A DNA stretch of 64,000 nt from Bordetella ansorpii (GTDB taxonomy: Bacteria; Pseudomonadota; Gammaproteobacteria; Burkholderiales; Burkholderiaceae_B), in contig NZ_FKBS01000025.1 in NCBI RefSeq assembly GCF_900078315.1, forward strand, positions 734,171 through 798,170, read 5' to 3'. How positions within the stretch are numbered: position 1 is the stretch's first letter; every line of letters begins with the position of its first letter. Under the pieces are notes generated by a model that was not told where the DNA came from, made no database searches, and worked only from the letters and a program-made list of their open reading frames with translations. Position numbers and translations under genes: made by a program. Positions 34,173 to 41,651 of this stretch are shown piece by piece.

Positions 34173-34940
34173 ATGCCCATCGACAACCGACTCGTCCCCC
34201 ATACCCTGGCCGACCACGCGGCGCAGCTTCCCGGCGCCTGGAAGCGCGCGCTCGCGTCGCCCGAACCGGCGCAGGCCCTGCAGGCCGTCATCGCGTACGT
34301 CGAACAGCGCCTGGCCGATGGCGCCACGGTGTATCCGGCGCGGCCGCTGCGCGCGCTGGAAGATCTGGCGCCGCATCAGGTGAGGGTGGTCATTCTCGGG
34401 CAGGATCCCTATCACGGCCCCGGCCAGGCACAGGGCCTGGCCTTCTCGGTGCCGGACGATTGCAAGACGCCGCCCAGCCTGCGCAACATGCGCAAGGAAA
34501 TCGCGCGCGACGAGCCGGGCAGCGCCGTGTCGGGCAACGACCTGTCGGGCTGGCTGGCGCAAGGCGTGCTGCTGCTGAACACCTCATTGACGGTGGAAGA
34601 CGGCCAGGCCGGCGCGCATGCCAAGCGCGGCTGGGAGCGCGTGACCGACGCGCTGATCGCCGCCGTCGCCGCCGACCCCGCTCCCAAGGTGTTCATGCTG
34701 TGGGGCGCGCACGCGCAGGCCAAGCGCGGCCTGCTGCCGCCCGAAGGGGGCCATCTGGTGCTGACGTCCAACCACCCCTCGCCGCTGTCGGCCACGCGCG
34801 GGCCGGAGCCGTTCGTGGGTTGCGGCCACTTCGGCAAGGCCAATGCATGGCTGCGTGACCAGGGGCAGGCGCCCATCGACTGGTCGACCGGCCGGGGCGG
34901 CGTGCAGGGCGAGGCGCAGGGCAACCTGCTGCCGGGCTGA
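34173..34940 (+). CDS. ung: Uracil-DNA glycosylase, family 1
   Basis: 255 aa. The water-activating Asp78 lies in VVILGQDPYHGPGQAQGLAF. LLLNTSLTVEDGQAGAH is the uracil-recognition strand, and HPSPLSATRG is the DNA-intercalating loop with its catalytic His. It removes uracil from DNA as the first step of base excision repair. The C-terminal 25 residues (DWSTGRGGVQGEAQGNLLPG) go a little beyond the usual end. It stands alone between mtnN and a convergent hypothetical gene. Confidence 0.95.
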   Translation: MPIDNRLVPHTLADHAAQLPGAWKRALASPEPAQALQAVIAYVEQRLADGATVYPARPLRALEDLAPHQVRVVILGQDPYHGPGQAQGLAFSVPDDCKTPPSLRNMRKEIARDEPGSAVSGNDLSGWLAQGVLLLNTSLTVEDGQAGAHAKRGWERVTDALIAAVAADPAPKVFMLWGAHAQAKRGLLPPEGGHLVLTSNHPSPLSATRGPEPFVGCGHFGKANAWLRDQGQAPIDWSTGRGGVQGEAQGNLLPG

Positions 34941-34959
34941 CCGCCGCACGCCGCGATGA

Positions 34960-35361
34960 TCACTGCATGAAATAGACCCGGTCCTCGCCGCCCGCCGCGC
35001 GGGCCAGCGAGGCCAGCGCCTGGACCAGCGGGATCAGGTCCTGCTCGTCGCAGTTCAGTTCTTCGGTGCGAGACCATTCCAGCGCGATCCGCTGGACATC
35101 GGCCTCGTCCATGTCCGCCAGGGCAGCCACCAGGTCCTCGGGCAGTTCGAACAGTTCGCCATCCGCATCGGCCTGCAGGGGCGACAACTCGTGCTGGTCG
35201 AAATCGAACTCCTGCGCCGTGACGATGGCGTAGAGATTGCCGAGATCGAGATCCGTGATGCCGCCGAACTCGAACAGATTGCGCACGGCGTCACCCTCGC
35301 CCCCGACATAGTCGATCGCGTCGTCGCGGCGGGCCAGGAACAGGGCATTCGGAAGAGACAT
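34960..35361 (-). CDS. Small acidic protein of unknown function
   Basis: 133 aa, not recognised. It is strongly acidic (runs such as DFDQHELSPLQADADGELFE and DMDEADVQ), has no signal peptide or membrane segment, and is probably cytoplasmic. The start at 35361 has GGAG 8 nt upstream on the minus strand; the frame stays open to 35562 but without a ribosome-binding site. Codon use resembles its neighbours. It is divergent from the helicase gene across a 561-bp spacer. Confidence 0.65.
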   Translation of the reverse strand: MSLPNALFLARRDDAIDYVGGEGDAVRNLFEFGGITDLDLGNLYAIVTAQEFDFDQHELSPLQADADGELFELPEDLVAALADMDEADVQRIALEWSRTEELNCDEQDLIPLVQALASLARAAGGEDRVYFMQ

Positions 35362-35922
35362 GGCAACTCCAGAAACAGGCGAAAACCAGAGGAATCCAGA
35401 CAGAGGCAGGACCGCTCGGGACCCGCACGGCGACGATACTTGCGGGGAAGATTGCCCGCAAACCCGAGAGTGATATTTGCGCGCCCCCTGGCCAGCGGGA
35501 TGTTGCCCCCCCTTCAACCAAACGGGCGCCAAAACAACAATTCGGGCATGTTCCAGTTGCAATTGCTGCGAACAGATGACAGGCGTTGGAAATTCAGGTT
35601 ATGATTGTCGCGCTGCACAAACATGATTCGGCATCTTTTTTAGTTAGCGCAACGAAACGCAACTTGCCAGCAGACAGCCAAGATTGGCCCAAGACCGGCG
35701 CCCCTCCCCATGGGCCGGCACGACTGCCAAAACAGGCCCGATGCCGAACAACATCGATTCCTGACCTCTTTCCTTTCGCCCCGCGTTCGCCACACTGGAA
35801 CGCAATCCGCGCACGGTTGATTCGGTCGGCACGATGCTCCGTCAACCGCTGCCTGGATCCCGGCCACCTACCCTCATAGGCCGGCCCGGCGCATATGCTG
35901 CTTTTCGCGGCAAGGGAAAGTT
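35362..35922. other. 561-bp spacer containing a long helicase leader
   Basis: No credible gene is seen; the short frame 35586-35879 lacks any family feature. The right-hand 310 bp appears to be the transcribed leader of the helicase gene starting from the promoter at 35576-35605. The spacer is less GC-rich than its surroundings. Confidence 0.6.
35576..35605 (+). promoter_or_regulatory. Sigma-70 promoter of the DEAD-box helicase
   Basis: ATGACA (35576-35581), 18 bp spacer, TATGAT (35600-35605). This predicts a start near 35612 and a 5' leader of about 310 nt, a length typical of cold-shock-controlled mRNAs. Confidence 0.55.
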
Positions 35923-37866
35923 ATGTCTTTCGAAGAACTGGGCCTGGCGCCCACTCTGCTGTCGGCCCTGTCGGACGCCGGTTTCACCACCCCCACCTCG
36001 GTGCAGGCTTCAGCCATCCCGCAAGCCCTGGCTGGCCACGACCTGATGGTCTCTTCGCAGACCGGCAGCGGCAAGACCGCCGCCTTCATGCTGCCCGCCC
36101 TGCATCGCATCGCCCAACAGCCCGGCAACGGCGGCGTTGGCGTGCAGGTGCTGGTGCTGGCTCCGACCCGTGAACTGGCCCTGCAAGTCACCGAAGCCAC
36201 CGAGAACTACGGCCGCAACCTGCCTGGCCTGCGCACCGCCACCGTCGTGGGCGGCATGCCCTACGGCGCGCAGTTGAAGGCGCTGTCGCGCCGCGTCGAC
36301 GTGCTGGTCGCCACCCCGGGCCGCCTGCTGGATCACCTGCAGGCCGGCCGTGTCAAGCTCAACACCGTGCACACCCTGGTGCTGGACGAAGCCGACCGCA
36401 TGCTGGACATGGGCTTCATCGAAGACATCGAGACCATCATCAGCCGCCTGCCGGAAACCCGCCAGACGCTGCTGTTCTCGGCCACGCTGGACGGCACGGT
36501 GGCCAAGCTGGCCGCCCGCATGATGCGCGATCCCCAGCGTATCGAAGTGGCTGGCGCCAAGGAGAAGCACGCCAACATCACGCAGAGCCTGCTGTACGCG
36601 GACGACTCCTCGCACAAGATGCAGCTGCTGGACCACGTGCTGCGCGACGTCCGCCTGGACCAGGCCATCGTCTTCACGTCGACCAAGCGCGGCGCGGACG
36701 AACTGGCCGACCGCCTGTCCGAACAAGGTTTCGCCGCCGCTGCCCTGCACGGCGACATGAACCAGCGCCAGCGCACCCGCACCCTGACCCAGCTGCAACG
36801 CGGCCAGGTCCGCGTGCTGGTGGCCACCGACGTGGCTGCCCGCGGCATCGACGTCCAAGGCATCAGCCACGCCATCAACTTCGACCTGCCGATGCAGGCC
36901 GAAGACTATGTGCACCGCATCGGCCGCACCGGCCGCGCTGGCCGCGATGGCCTGGCCTACACGCTGGCCGTGCACTCCGAGCGCCACAAGATCCGCCGCA
37001 TCGAGTCGTACACCGGCCAATCGCTGACGGCTGAAACCATCGAAGGCCTGGAACCCAAGCGCACGCCGCGTCCGTCCTCGGGCGGCGGTGGCGGTTACGC
37101 GCGCCACGGCAAGCCGAACGGCGGCAAGCGCCCCGGCGGCTTCGGCGGCCAGCGCCGTGAAGGCGGCTGGGCCCCGCGCGACGGCGCGCCGCGCTCGTTC
37201 GACGGCGATCGTCCCCAGCGCTCCTTCGACGGCGAGCGCCGCGAAGGTGGCTACGCTCCCCGTGGCGACGGCTTCAAGCGTGAAGGCGGCTTCGGCGGCG
37301 AGCGCAAGTCGTTTGGCGACCGCCGCGAAGGTGGCTACGCTCCGCGCGGCGACGGCTTCAAGCGTGAAGGCGGCTTCGGTGGCGAGCGCAAGTCTTTCGG
37401 CGACCGCCGCGAAGGTGGCTTCGCTCCGCGCGGCGACGGCTTCAAGCGTGAAGGCGGCTTCGGTGGCGAGCGCAAGTCGTTCGGCGACCGCCGCGAAGGT
37501 GGCTTCGCCCCGCGCGGCGACGGCTTCAAGCGTGAAGGCGGCTTCGGCGAGCGCAAATCGTTCGGCGACCGCCGCGAAGGTGGCTTCGCCCCGCGCGGCG
37601 ACGGCTTCAAGCGTGAAGGCGGCTTCGGCGAGCGCAAATCGTTCGGCGACCGCCGCGAAGGTGGCTTCGCCCCGCGCGGCGATGGCTTCAAGCGTGAAGG
37701 CGGCTTCGGCGGCGAACGTAAGTCTTTCGGCGAGCGCCGCGAAGGTGGCTTCGCCCCGCGTGGCGACGGCTTCAAGCGTGAAGGCGGCTTCGAAGGCCGT
37801 CCGGCCAAGAGCTTCGACAAGCGTCCCGCCGCCGGCGGCAAGCGCTTCGCCGGCAGCCGCGACTAA
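35923..37866 (+). CDS. rhlE: DEAD-box ATP-dependent RNA helicase with repetitive RGG-like tail (RhlE-like)
   Basis: 647 aa. The order of motifs is Q motif FEELGLAPTLLSALSDAGF, motif I SQTGSGKTAAFMLP, Ib TPGRLLDHL, II VLDEADRMLDMGF, III FSATLDGTV, V VATDVAARGIDV and VI HRIGRTGRAG. From about residue 400 the protein becomes Gly/Arg-rich, and residues 440-626 consist of seven near-identical units (REGGF/Y-APRGDGFKREGGF, GERKSFGDR). Such tails bind RNA and promote condensate formation. It unwinds RNA in ribosome biogenesis, decay or cold adaptation. It is followed by a strong intrinsic terminator. Confidence 0.93.
   Translation: MSFEELGLAPTLLSALSDAGFTTPTSVQASAIPQALAGHDLMVSSQTGSGKTAAFMLPALHRIAQQPGNGGVGVQVLVLAPTRELALQVTEATENYGRNLPGLRTATVVGGMPYGAQLKALSRRVDVLVATPGRLLDHLQAGRVKLNTVHTLVLDEADRMLDMGFIEDIETIISRLPETRQTLLFSATLDGTVAKLAARMMRDPQRIEVAGAKEKHANITQSLLYADDSSHKMQLLDHVLRDVRLDQAIVFTSTKRGADELADRLSEQGFAAAALHGDMNQRQRTRTLTQLQRGQVRVLVATDVAARGIDVQGISHAINFDLPMQAEDYVHRIGRTGRAGRDGLAYTLAVHSERHKIRRIESYTGQSLTAETIEGLEPKRTPRPSSGGGGGYARHGKPNGGKRPGGFGGQRREGGWAPRDGAPRSFDGDRPQRSFDGERREGGYAPRGDGFKREGGFGGERKSFGDRREGGYAPRGDGFKREGGFGGERKSFGDRREGGFAPRGDGFKREGGFGGERKSFGDRREGGFAPRGDGFKREGGFGERKSFGDRREGGFAPRGDGFKREGGFGERKSFGDRREGGFAPRGDGFKREGGFGGERKSFGERREGGFAPRGDGFKREGGFEGRPAKSFDKRPAAGGKRFAGSRD
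37237..37797 (+). repeat. Seven tandem 81/84-bp coding repeats in the helicase tail
   Basis: Units encode 28 residues (27 where one Gly is dropped, units 4 and 5). The DNA is nearly identical between units, including third positions, so the array has been homogenised or expanded recently. Confidence 0.92.
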
Positions 37867-37888
37867 GCCCAGCCAGTAGGTCATACCG

Positions 37889-37920
37889 GCCCCCGCCATG
37901 CAGATGGCGGGGGCTTTTTC
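37889..37920 (+). terminator. Intrinsic terminator after the helicase gene
   Basis: GCCCCCGCCAT-GCAG-ATGGCGGGGGC, an 11-bp perfect stem, is followed by TTTTTC. Confidence 0.93.
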
Positions 37921-38011
37921 TTTGGGGGCAGCGACGGCATCGCGCGCATTGCGGCCTTGCCGGGCGCCAGCATCCTGGGCGCCTCTGCCTCGGCATGGGA
38001 AAATATCCGCC

Positions 38012-39202
38012 ATGCCACGCACCGCTCCCTCCTCCCTTCCCCCTCTCGATCCCGACGCCCAGGCCCACAGCAACCATGTCGCGCACGCCTTGCGCGCCTC
38101 GGTTCAGTCGGCAGGCGGCTGGTTGCCCTTCGACGCCTTCATGGGCCAGGCGCTGTACGCGCCCGGCCTGGGCTACTACACCGCGGGCGCGGTGAAACTG
38201 GCCGAAGCCTCGCAGGACAAGACGGACGGCCTGCCCTCTGGCGACTTCGTCACCGCCCCCGAACTGACGCCCCTGTTCGCGTTCACCGTGGCGCGCCAGG
38301 TGCGCCAGGTGCTGGAAGACTCGGGCACCTCGACCGTGCTGGAGTTCGGCGCCGGCAGCGGCGCGCTGGCCGAAGGCGTGCTGACCGAACTCGACCGCCT
38401 GGGCGTGCCCGCGCAATACCGCATCGTCGAGGTATCCGCCGACCTGCGCGGACGCCAGCAGCAACGCCTGGCCGCCTACGGCGACCGCGTGCAGTGGCTC
38501 GACGCGCTGCCTGGCGCTTTCGAAGGTTGCGTGCTGGCCAACGAAGTACTGGACGCCATGCCCGTCACGCTGTTCCGCTGGAGCGAACAGGCCGCCGTGC
38601 AAGAGCGTGGCGTGGCGCTGGACGAAGCCGGCGCATTCGTCTGGGAAGACCGGCCCGCCAGCGCGGCGCTCACCCAGGCCGTCACGCCGCGCATGCCGCC
38701 GCTGCCCGGGTACGTCTCCGAGATCAACCTGCAGGCCGAGGCGTGGATACGCGAACTGGGCGGCTGGTTGACGCGCGGCGCGGCGCTGCTGCTGGACTAC
38801 GGCTTTCCGCGCCACGAGTACTACCACCCGCAGCGCGCGGGCGGCACGCTGATGTGCCACCTGCGCCACCACGCGCACGCCGACCCCTTCGCCGCGCCGG
38901 GCCTGCAGGACATCACCGCGCACGTGGACTTCACCGCCATGGCCGACGCGGCGTTGGCGGGCGGCCTACAGGTGCTGGGCTACACCTCGCAGGCGCGCTT
39001 CCTGATGAATGCCGGCCTGATGGCGTTGATGGCCGAGCAGGATCCCGCCGATGTGCGCGCCTATGCCGCGATGGTGTCGCCGGTGCAGCGGCTGTTGTCC
39101 GAAGCCGAGATGGGAGAACTGTTCAAGGTGCTGGCCGTGGGCAAGAACATGCCCGGGCCGTTGCAGGGGTTTGCGCGCGGGGACCGGCTGGGCGGCCTGT
39201 AA
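38012..39202 (+). CDS. MidA/NDUFAF7-like SAM-dependent methyltransferase
   Basis: 396 aa. The N-terminal GGWLPFDAFMGQALYAPGLG and GDFVTAPELTPLFAFTVARQ lead to the SAM motif VLEFGAGSGALAEGVL, then VLANEVLDAMPV, LLLDYGFPRHEYYHPQR and GTLMCHLRHHAHADPF. These are hallmarks of the MidA family; the mitochondrial homologue NDUFAF7 dimethylates an arginine of complex I subunit NDUFS2. In bacteria the target is uncertain. The start at 38012 follows the terminator region; a frame open to 37898 has no similarity. Confidence 0.88.
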   Translation: MPRTAPSSLPPLDPDAQAHSNHVAHALRASVQSAGGWLPFDAFMGQALYAPGLGYYTAGAVKLAEASQDKTDGLPSGDFVTAPELTPLFAFTVARQVRQVLEDSGTSTVLEFGAGSGALAEGVLTELDRLGVPAQYRIVEVSADLRGRQQQRLAAYGDRVQWLDALPGAFEGCVLANEVLDAMPVTLFRWSEQAAVQERGVALDEAGAFVWEDRPASAALTQAVTPRMPPLPGYVSEINLQAEAWIRELGGWLTRGAALLLDYGFPRHEYYHPQRAGGTLMCHLRHHAHADPFAAPGLQDITAHVDFTAMADAALAGGLQVLGYTSQARFLMNAGLMALMAEQDPADVRAYAAMVSPVQRLLSEAEMGELFKVLAVGKNMPGPLQGFARGDRLGGL

Positions 39203-39234
39203 GGCTGGGCAACGGGCCCGGTGGAAACGCGGCG

Positions 39235-40053
39235 CTAATCGCCAAGCCGTTTCAGGACAGCGGCCACGATGGCTTCGGGATGGTCTTCCTGCACCAGATG
39301 TCCCGCGCCGGGAATCGGCATGCACGGTTCCGCGGAGATCCGCGCGGCCAGGGCCACGCCCTGTTCGTAAGGAATCCACTCGTCGTTCTGCCCCCACATG
39401 ACCGTGACGGGGCAGTCCATCTTGCGGTACAGCCCCTCTATCTCGTCCGTGAAGGCCTGGTCCATCTGGGCGATCTGCCGGTAGAACGCAGGCTGTCCGA
39501 CCGAACCTAGCCAGGGGGCACTGTAGATATCCAGCGCCTGCCCGGAAAGCGGAGTGTGCGCCGCCGTCTGCAGATAGGCTTTCAACACCGCCCGATGCAT
39601 GTAATCGGGCATTCCCGAGAATGCCGCTTCGTGCTGGCGTACGTGCTGGACCAGGGCGAACCCCCACGGCGCCAGCGCCACGGCATCGAAAAGCGTCAGC
39701 GAGCGGTAGCGCAGGCCGTTCAGGTAATAGGCGCGCAGGGCCGTCGCCGCGCCAAAATCATGGGCCAGGACGTCCGGACGGCTGAGCCCCCACTCGGCGA
39801 ACAATCCGGCCAGCACACGGTTCTGCATGGCCAGGGAGACATCCTGGCCCGGGCGCATCTCGGATTGCCCATATCCCGCCAGGTCGAAGTAATAGACCGT
39901 GCGGCGGTCGGAGAAGTGCGGGACGATGTGGCGCCAGACCTGGGACGAGAACGGCGTCCCATGAATGGCGACCAGCGGCGGCCCCGATCCGATGGTCCCC
40001 CAGCGGATGGCATTGCCCTCGATGTTCACGGTGTTCGGCAGTTCGAGCAGCAT
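39235..40053 (-). CDS. Alpha/beta hydrolase with Asp nucleophile (dehalogenase/epoxide hydrolase-like)
   Basis: 272 aa from the ATG at 40053 (an ATG at 40068 would add five residues but overlaps the operator). The oxyanion region is LVAIHGTPFSSQVWRH. The nucleophile elbow is VLAHDFGAATAL with Asp instead of Ser, as in haloalkane/haloacetate dehalogenases and epoxide hydrolases. The second acid is in VMWGQNDEWIPYEQG and the His in GAGHLVQEDHPE. It should work through an aspartyl ester intermediate; the substrate is unknown. It is divergent from an ArsR-type regulator that shares a palindromic operator with it. Confidence 0.85.
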   Translation of the reverse strand: MLLELPNTVNIEGNAIRWGTIGSGPPLVAIHGTPFSSQVWRHIVPHFSDRRTVYYFDLAGYGQSEMRPGQDVSLAMQNRVLAGLFAEWGLSRPDVLAHDFGAATALRAYYLNGLRYRSLTLFDAVALAPWGFALVQHVRQHEAAFSGMPDYMHRAVLKAYLQTAAHTPLSGQALDIYSAPWLGSVGQPAFYRQIAQMDQAFTDEIEGLYRKMDCPVTVMWGQNDEWIPYEQGVALAARISAEPCMPIPGAGHLVQEDHPEAIVAAVLKRLGD

Positions 40054-40065
40054 GTCCGGCTTCCT

Positions 40066-40095
40066 CATATAGTCATATAGCTAATTGACTATATG
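40066..40095. promoter_or_regulatory. Perfect 10-bp inverted repeat between hydrolase and ArsR genes
   Basis: CATATAGTCA-N10-TGACTATATG. The arms are AT-rich and symmetrical between the divergent genes, typical of an ArsR/SmtB operator. The most distal start codons (40068 minus, 40093 plus) fall inside the arms, so the true starts are probably 40053 and 40105. Confidence 0.75.
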
Positions 40096-40104
40096 ATAGC
40101 GGGC

Positions 40105-40446
40105 ATGGACAGACTCATACAAATCAAAGCCATGGCCAGTGAATCGCGGTTGGCGATCCTGCGGCTGCTGGCGCAACCCGACGCACATTTCTCGCATCAG
40201 TGGTCGGCCGATCCTGCCGCATATGGTGTCTGCATGACGTTGATCGCGCAGGCGCTGGATGTCGCACAGCCCACGGCCAGCCGGCACCTCGACATCCTGA
40301 AGCAGGCGGGCTTCATCCAGGTGCGCAAGCACCTGAAATGGTCGTATTGCAAGCGTGACGACGCGGCGATCGGCGAGTATCTGCGATGGCTCGCGGCCGA
40401 GATCCTGCCGGACCGGGCACACCTCCCGCCCTTTTCGCAAGAATGA
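40105..40446 (+). CDS. ArsR-family winged-helix repressor
   Basis: 113 aa from MDRLIQIKAMASESRLAILR. The wHTH core is LIAQALDVAQPTASRHLDIL, then KQAGFIQVRKHLKWSYCKRD. There is no ArsR metal cluster (CVC motif absent), so it likely senses an organic ligand or acts constitutively until induced. It contains an inserted loop (FSHQWSADPAAYGV) between helices 2 and 3. It should repress the divergent hydrolase and itself through the palindrome at 40066-40095. Confidence 0.85.
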   Translation: MDRLIQIKAMASESRLAILRLLAQPDAHFSHQWSADPAAYGVCMTLIAQALDVAQPTASRHLDILKQAGFIQVRKHLKWSYCKRDDAAIGEYLRWLAAEILPDRAHLPPFSQE

Positions 40447-40465
40447 CTTGCGGAAGGCGAACGGC

Positions 40466-41560
40466 TCAGGCGTCCAGCGCCTTCAGCCGCGCCTGCCGCA
40501 GCGCCGGCTTGATCTTCGCCGGATCACCGGCGCAGGATCTGGCGATGGCCCCGGCGTCCACGCCACGCATCGCCTCCATCCATCCGCGCCAGGCGCCGGT
40601 ATCCAGCGTCGGCGCGACCACGGCGGCCGCGCGCAACAACGCGATGAAACGCTCGGGCTTGCGCAGCGCATCGCATCGTTCCAGCACGGCCAACCTGCCC
40701 TCGGGCGTCGCGCCGCCTGACAGCCCATCCAGCAATTCAGGCAGCAGGCGCGCCTGATCGGCGCATTCCGTCGGCACCCGCAGGCGCTTGCCCAGCGCAT
40801 CGCGCTCGGGCGTCAGGCGGCACAGCAGGGCATACCGGCCAGGCAGTTCCAGCGCGGCCCGCGCGGCGTGATCGATGTCCATACAGACCTGCTCGCGCCC
40901 GGCCAACTGCGGCATCACGCGCGGCAGCGCACCGGACTGCGCCAACACATCGAACATGCGCGAAGGCGTCTCGGACATCAGCCCGCGCGCCACTTCCTTC
41001 CAGACACGCTCGGGCACCAGCGCATCCACCTCGCCGTCCTCGACCATGACGCGGCACAGCGCCATGGTGTCTTCGGCCACGGTGAAATCGCCGAAGCGCG
41101 CCGCGAAGCGGGCCAGGCGCAGGATGCGGACGGGGTCTTCGGAAAATGCCTCGCCCACGTGGCGGAACACGCGCGCCTTCAGATCGGACGCGCCATCCAG
41201 GGGATCGACCAGCGCGCCGTCCGGCGTCAGCGCCATCGCGTTGACGGTCAGGTCGCGGCGCAGCAGATCCTGTTCCAGCGTGACGTCCGCGCCCGTGTAG
41301 AACGTGAAGCCCTGATAGCCGCGCCCCGACTTGCGCTCGGTGCGCGCCAGTGCGTACTCCTCTTTGGTGCGGGGATGCAGGAACACCGGAAAATCGCCGC
41401 CCACGGGTACGAAGCCGCGACGGGACATCTCTTCGGGCGTGCTGCCCACCACCACCCAGTCCCGGTCGCCGGCGGGCAGGCCCAGCATCTGGTCGCGTAC
41501 GGCGCCGCCCACGACGTAGGCTTGCAGGCCGTCGACGGCGGGATCTGAAGCGCCCGTCAT
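40466..41560 (-). CDS. cca: CCA tRNA nucleotidyltransferase
   Basis: 364 aa, class II. Motif A is [15 protein letters not shown] with GDRDWVVVG (catalytic D-x-D), then [20 protein letters not shown] and [25 protein letters not shown] and [12 protein letters not shown]. It adds or repairs the 3' CCA of tRNAs. E. coli Cca (about 412 aa) has a C-terminal HD phosphohydrolase domain. Here that region is short ([20 protein letters not shown] onwards) and the HD metal-ligand pattern H-D-x-G-K is missing, so the phosphatase activities are probably lost. It converges with the ArsR gene and is upstream of slt on the same strand's reading direction. Confidence 0.92.
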   Translation of the reverse strand: MTGASDPAVDGLQAYVVGGAVRDQMLGLPAGDRDWVVVGSTPEEMSRRGFVPVGGDFPVFLHPRTKEEYALARTERKSGRGYQGFTFYTGADVTLEQDLLRRDLTVNAMALTPDGALVDPLDGASDLKARVFRHVGEAFSEDPVRILRLARFAARFGDFTVAEDTMALCRVMVEDGEVDALVPERVWKEVARGLMSETPSRMFDVLAQSGALPRVMPQLAGREQVCMDIDHAARAALELPGRYALLCRLTPERDALGKRLRVPTECADQARLLPELLDGLSGGATPEGRLAVLERCDALRKPERFIALLRAAAVVAPTLDTGAWRGWMEAMRGVDAGAIARSCAGDPAKIKPALRQARLKALDA

Positions 41561-41651
41561 GCCTGATCGCCCTCGGGCTGACGCGCCAGGGCGCCCACTG
41601 CCATGCCCCCGAGGGGCAGCGTGCGCGCCATGCCGATCACAGCAAACATCA

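Noticed and set aside
35586-35879. 97-codon frame in the helicase leader
   Set aside because: It has no ribosome-binding site, no family resemblance and lies in the probable untranslated leader.
37237-37797. Regular repeats that could be taken for a CRISPR array
   Set aside because: Units are contiguous, in frame and coding; there are no unique spacers and no cas genes.
36010-38073. 687-codon minus-strand frame opposite the helicase, with its own repeats
   Set aside because: The repeats are the antisense image of the RGG-like units. The plus-strand gene has all helicase motifs and a terminator.
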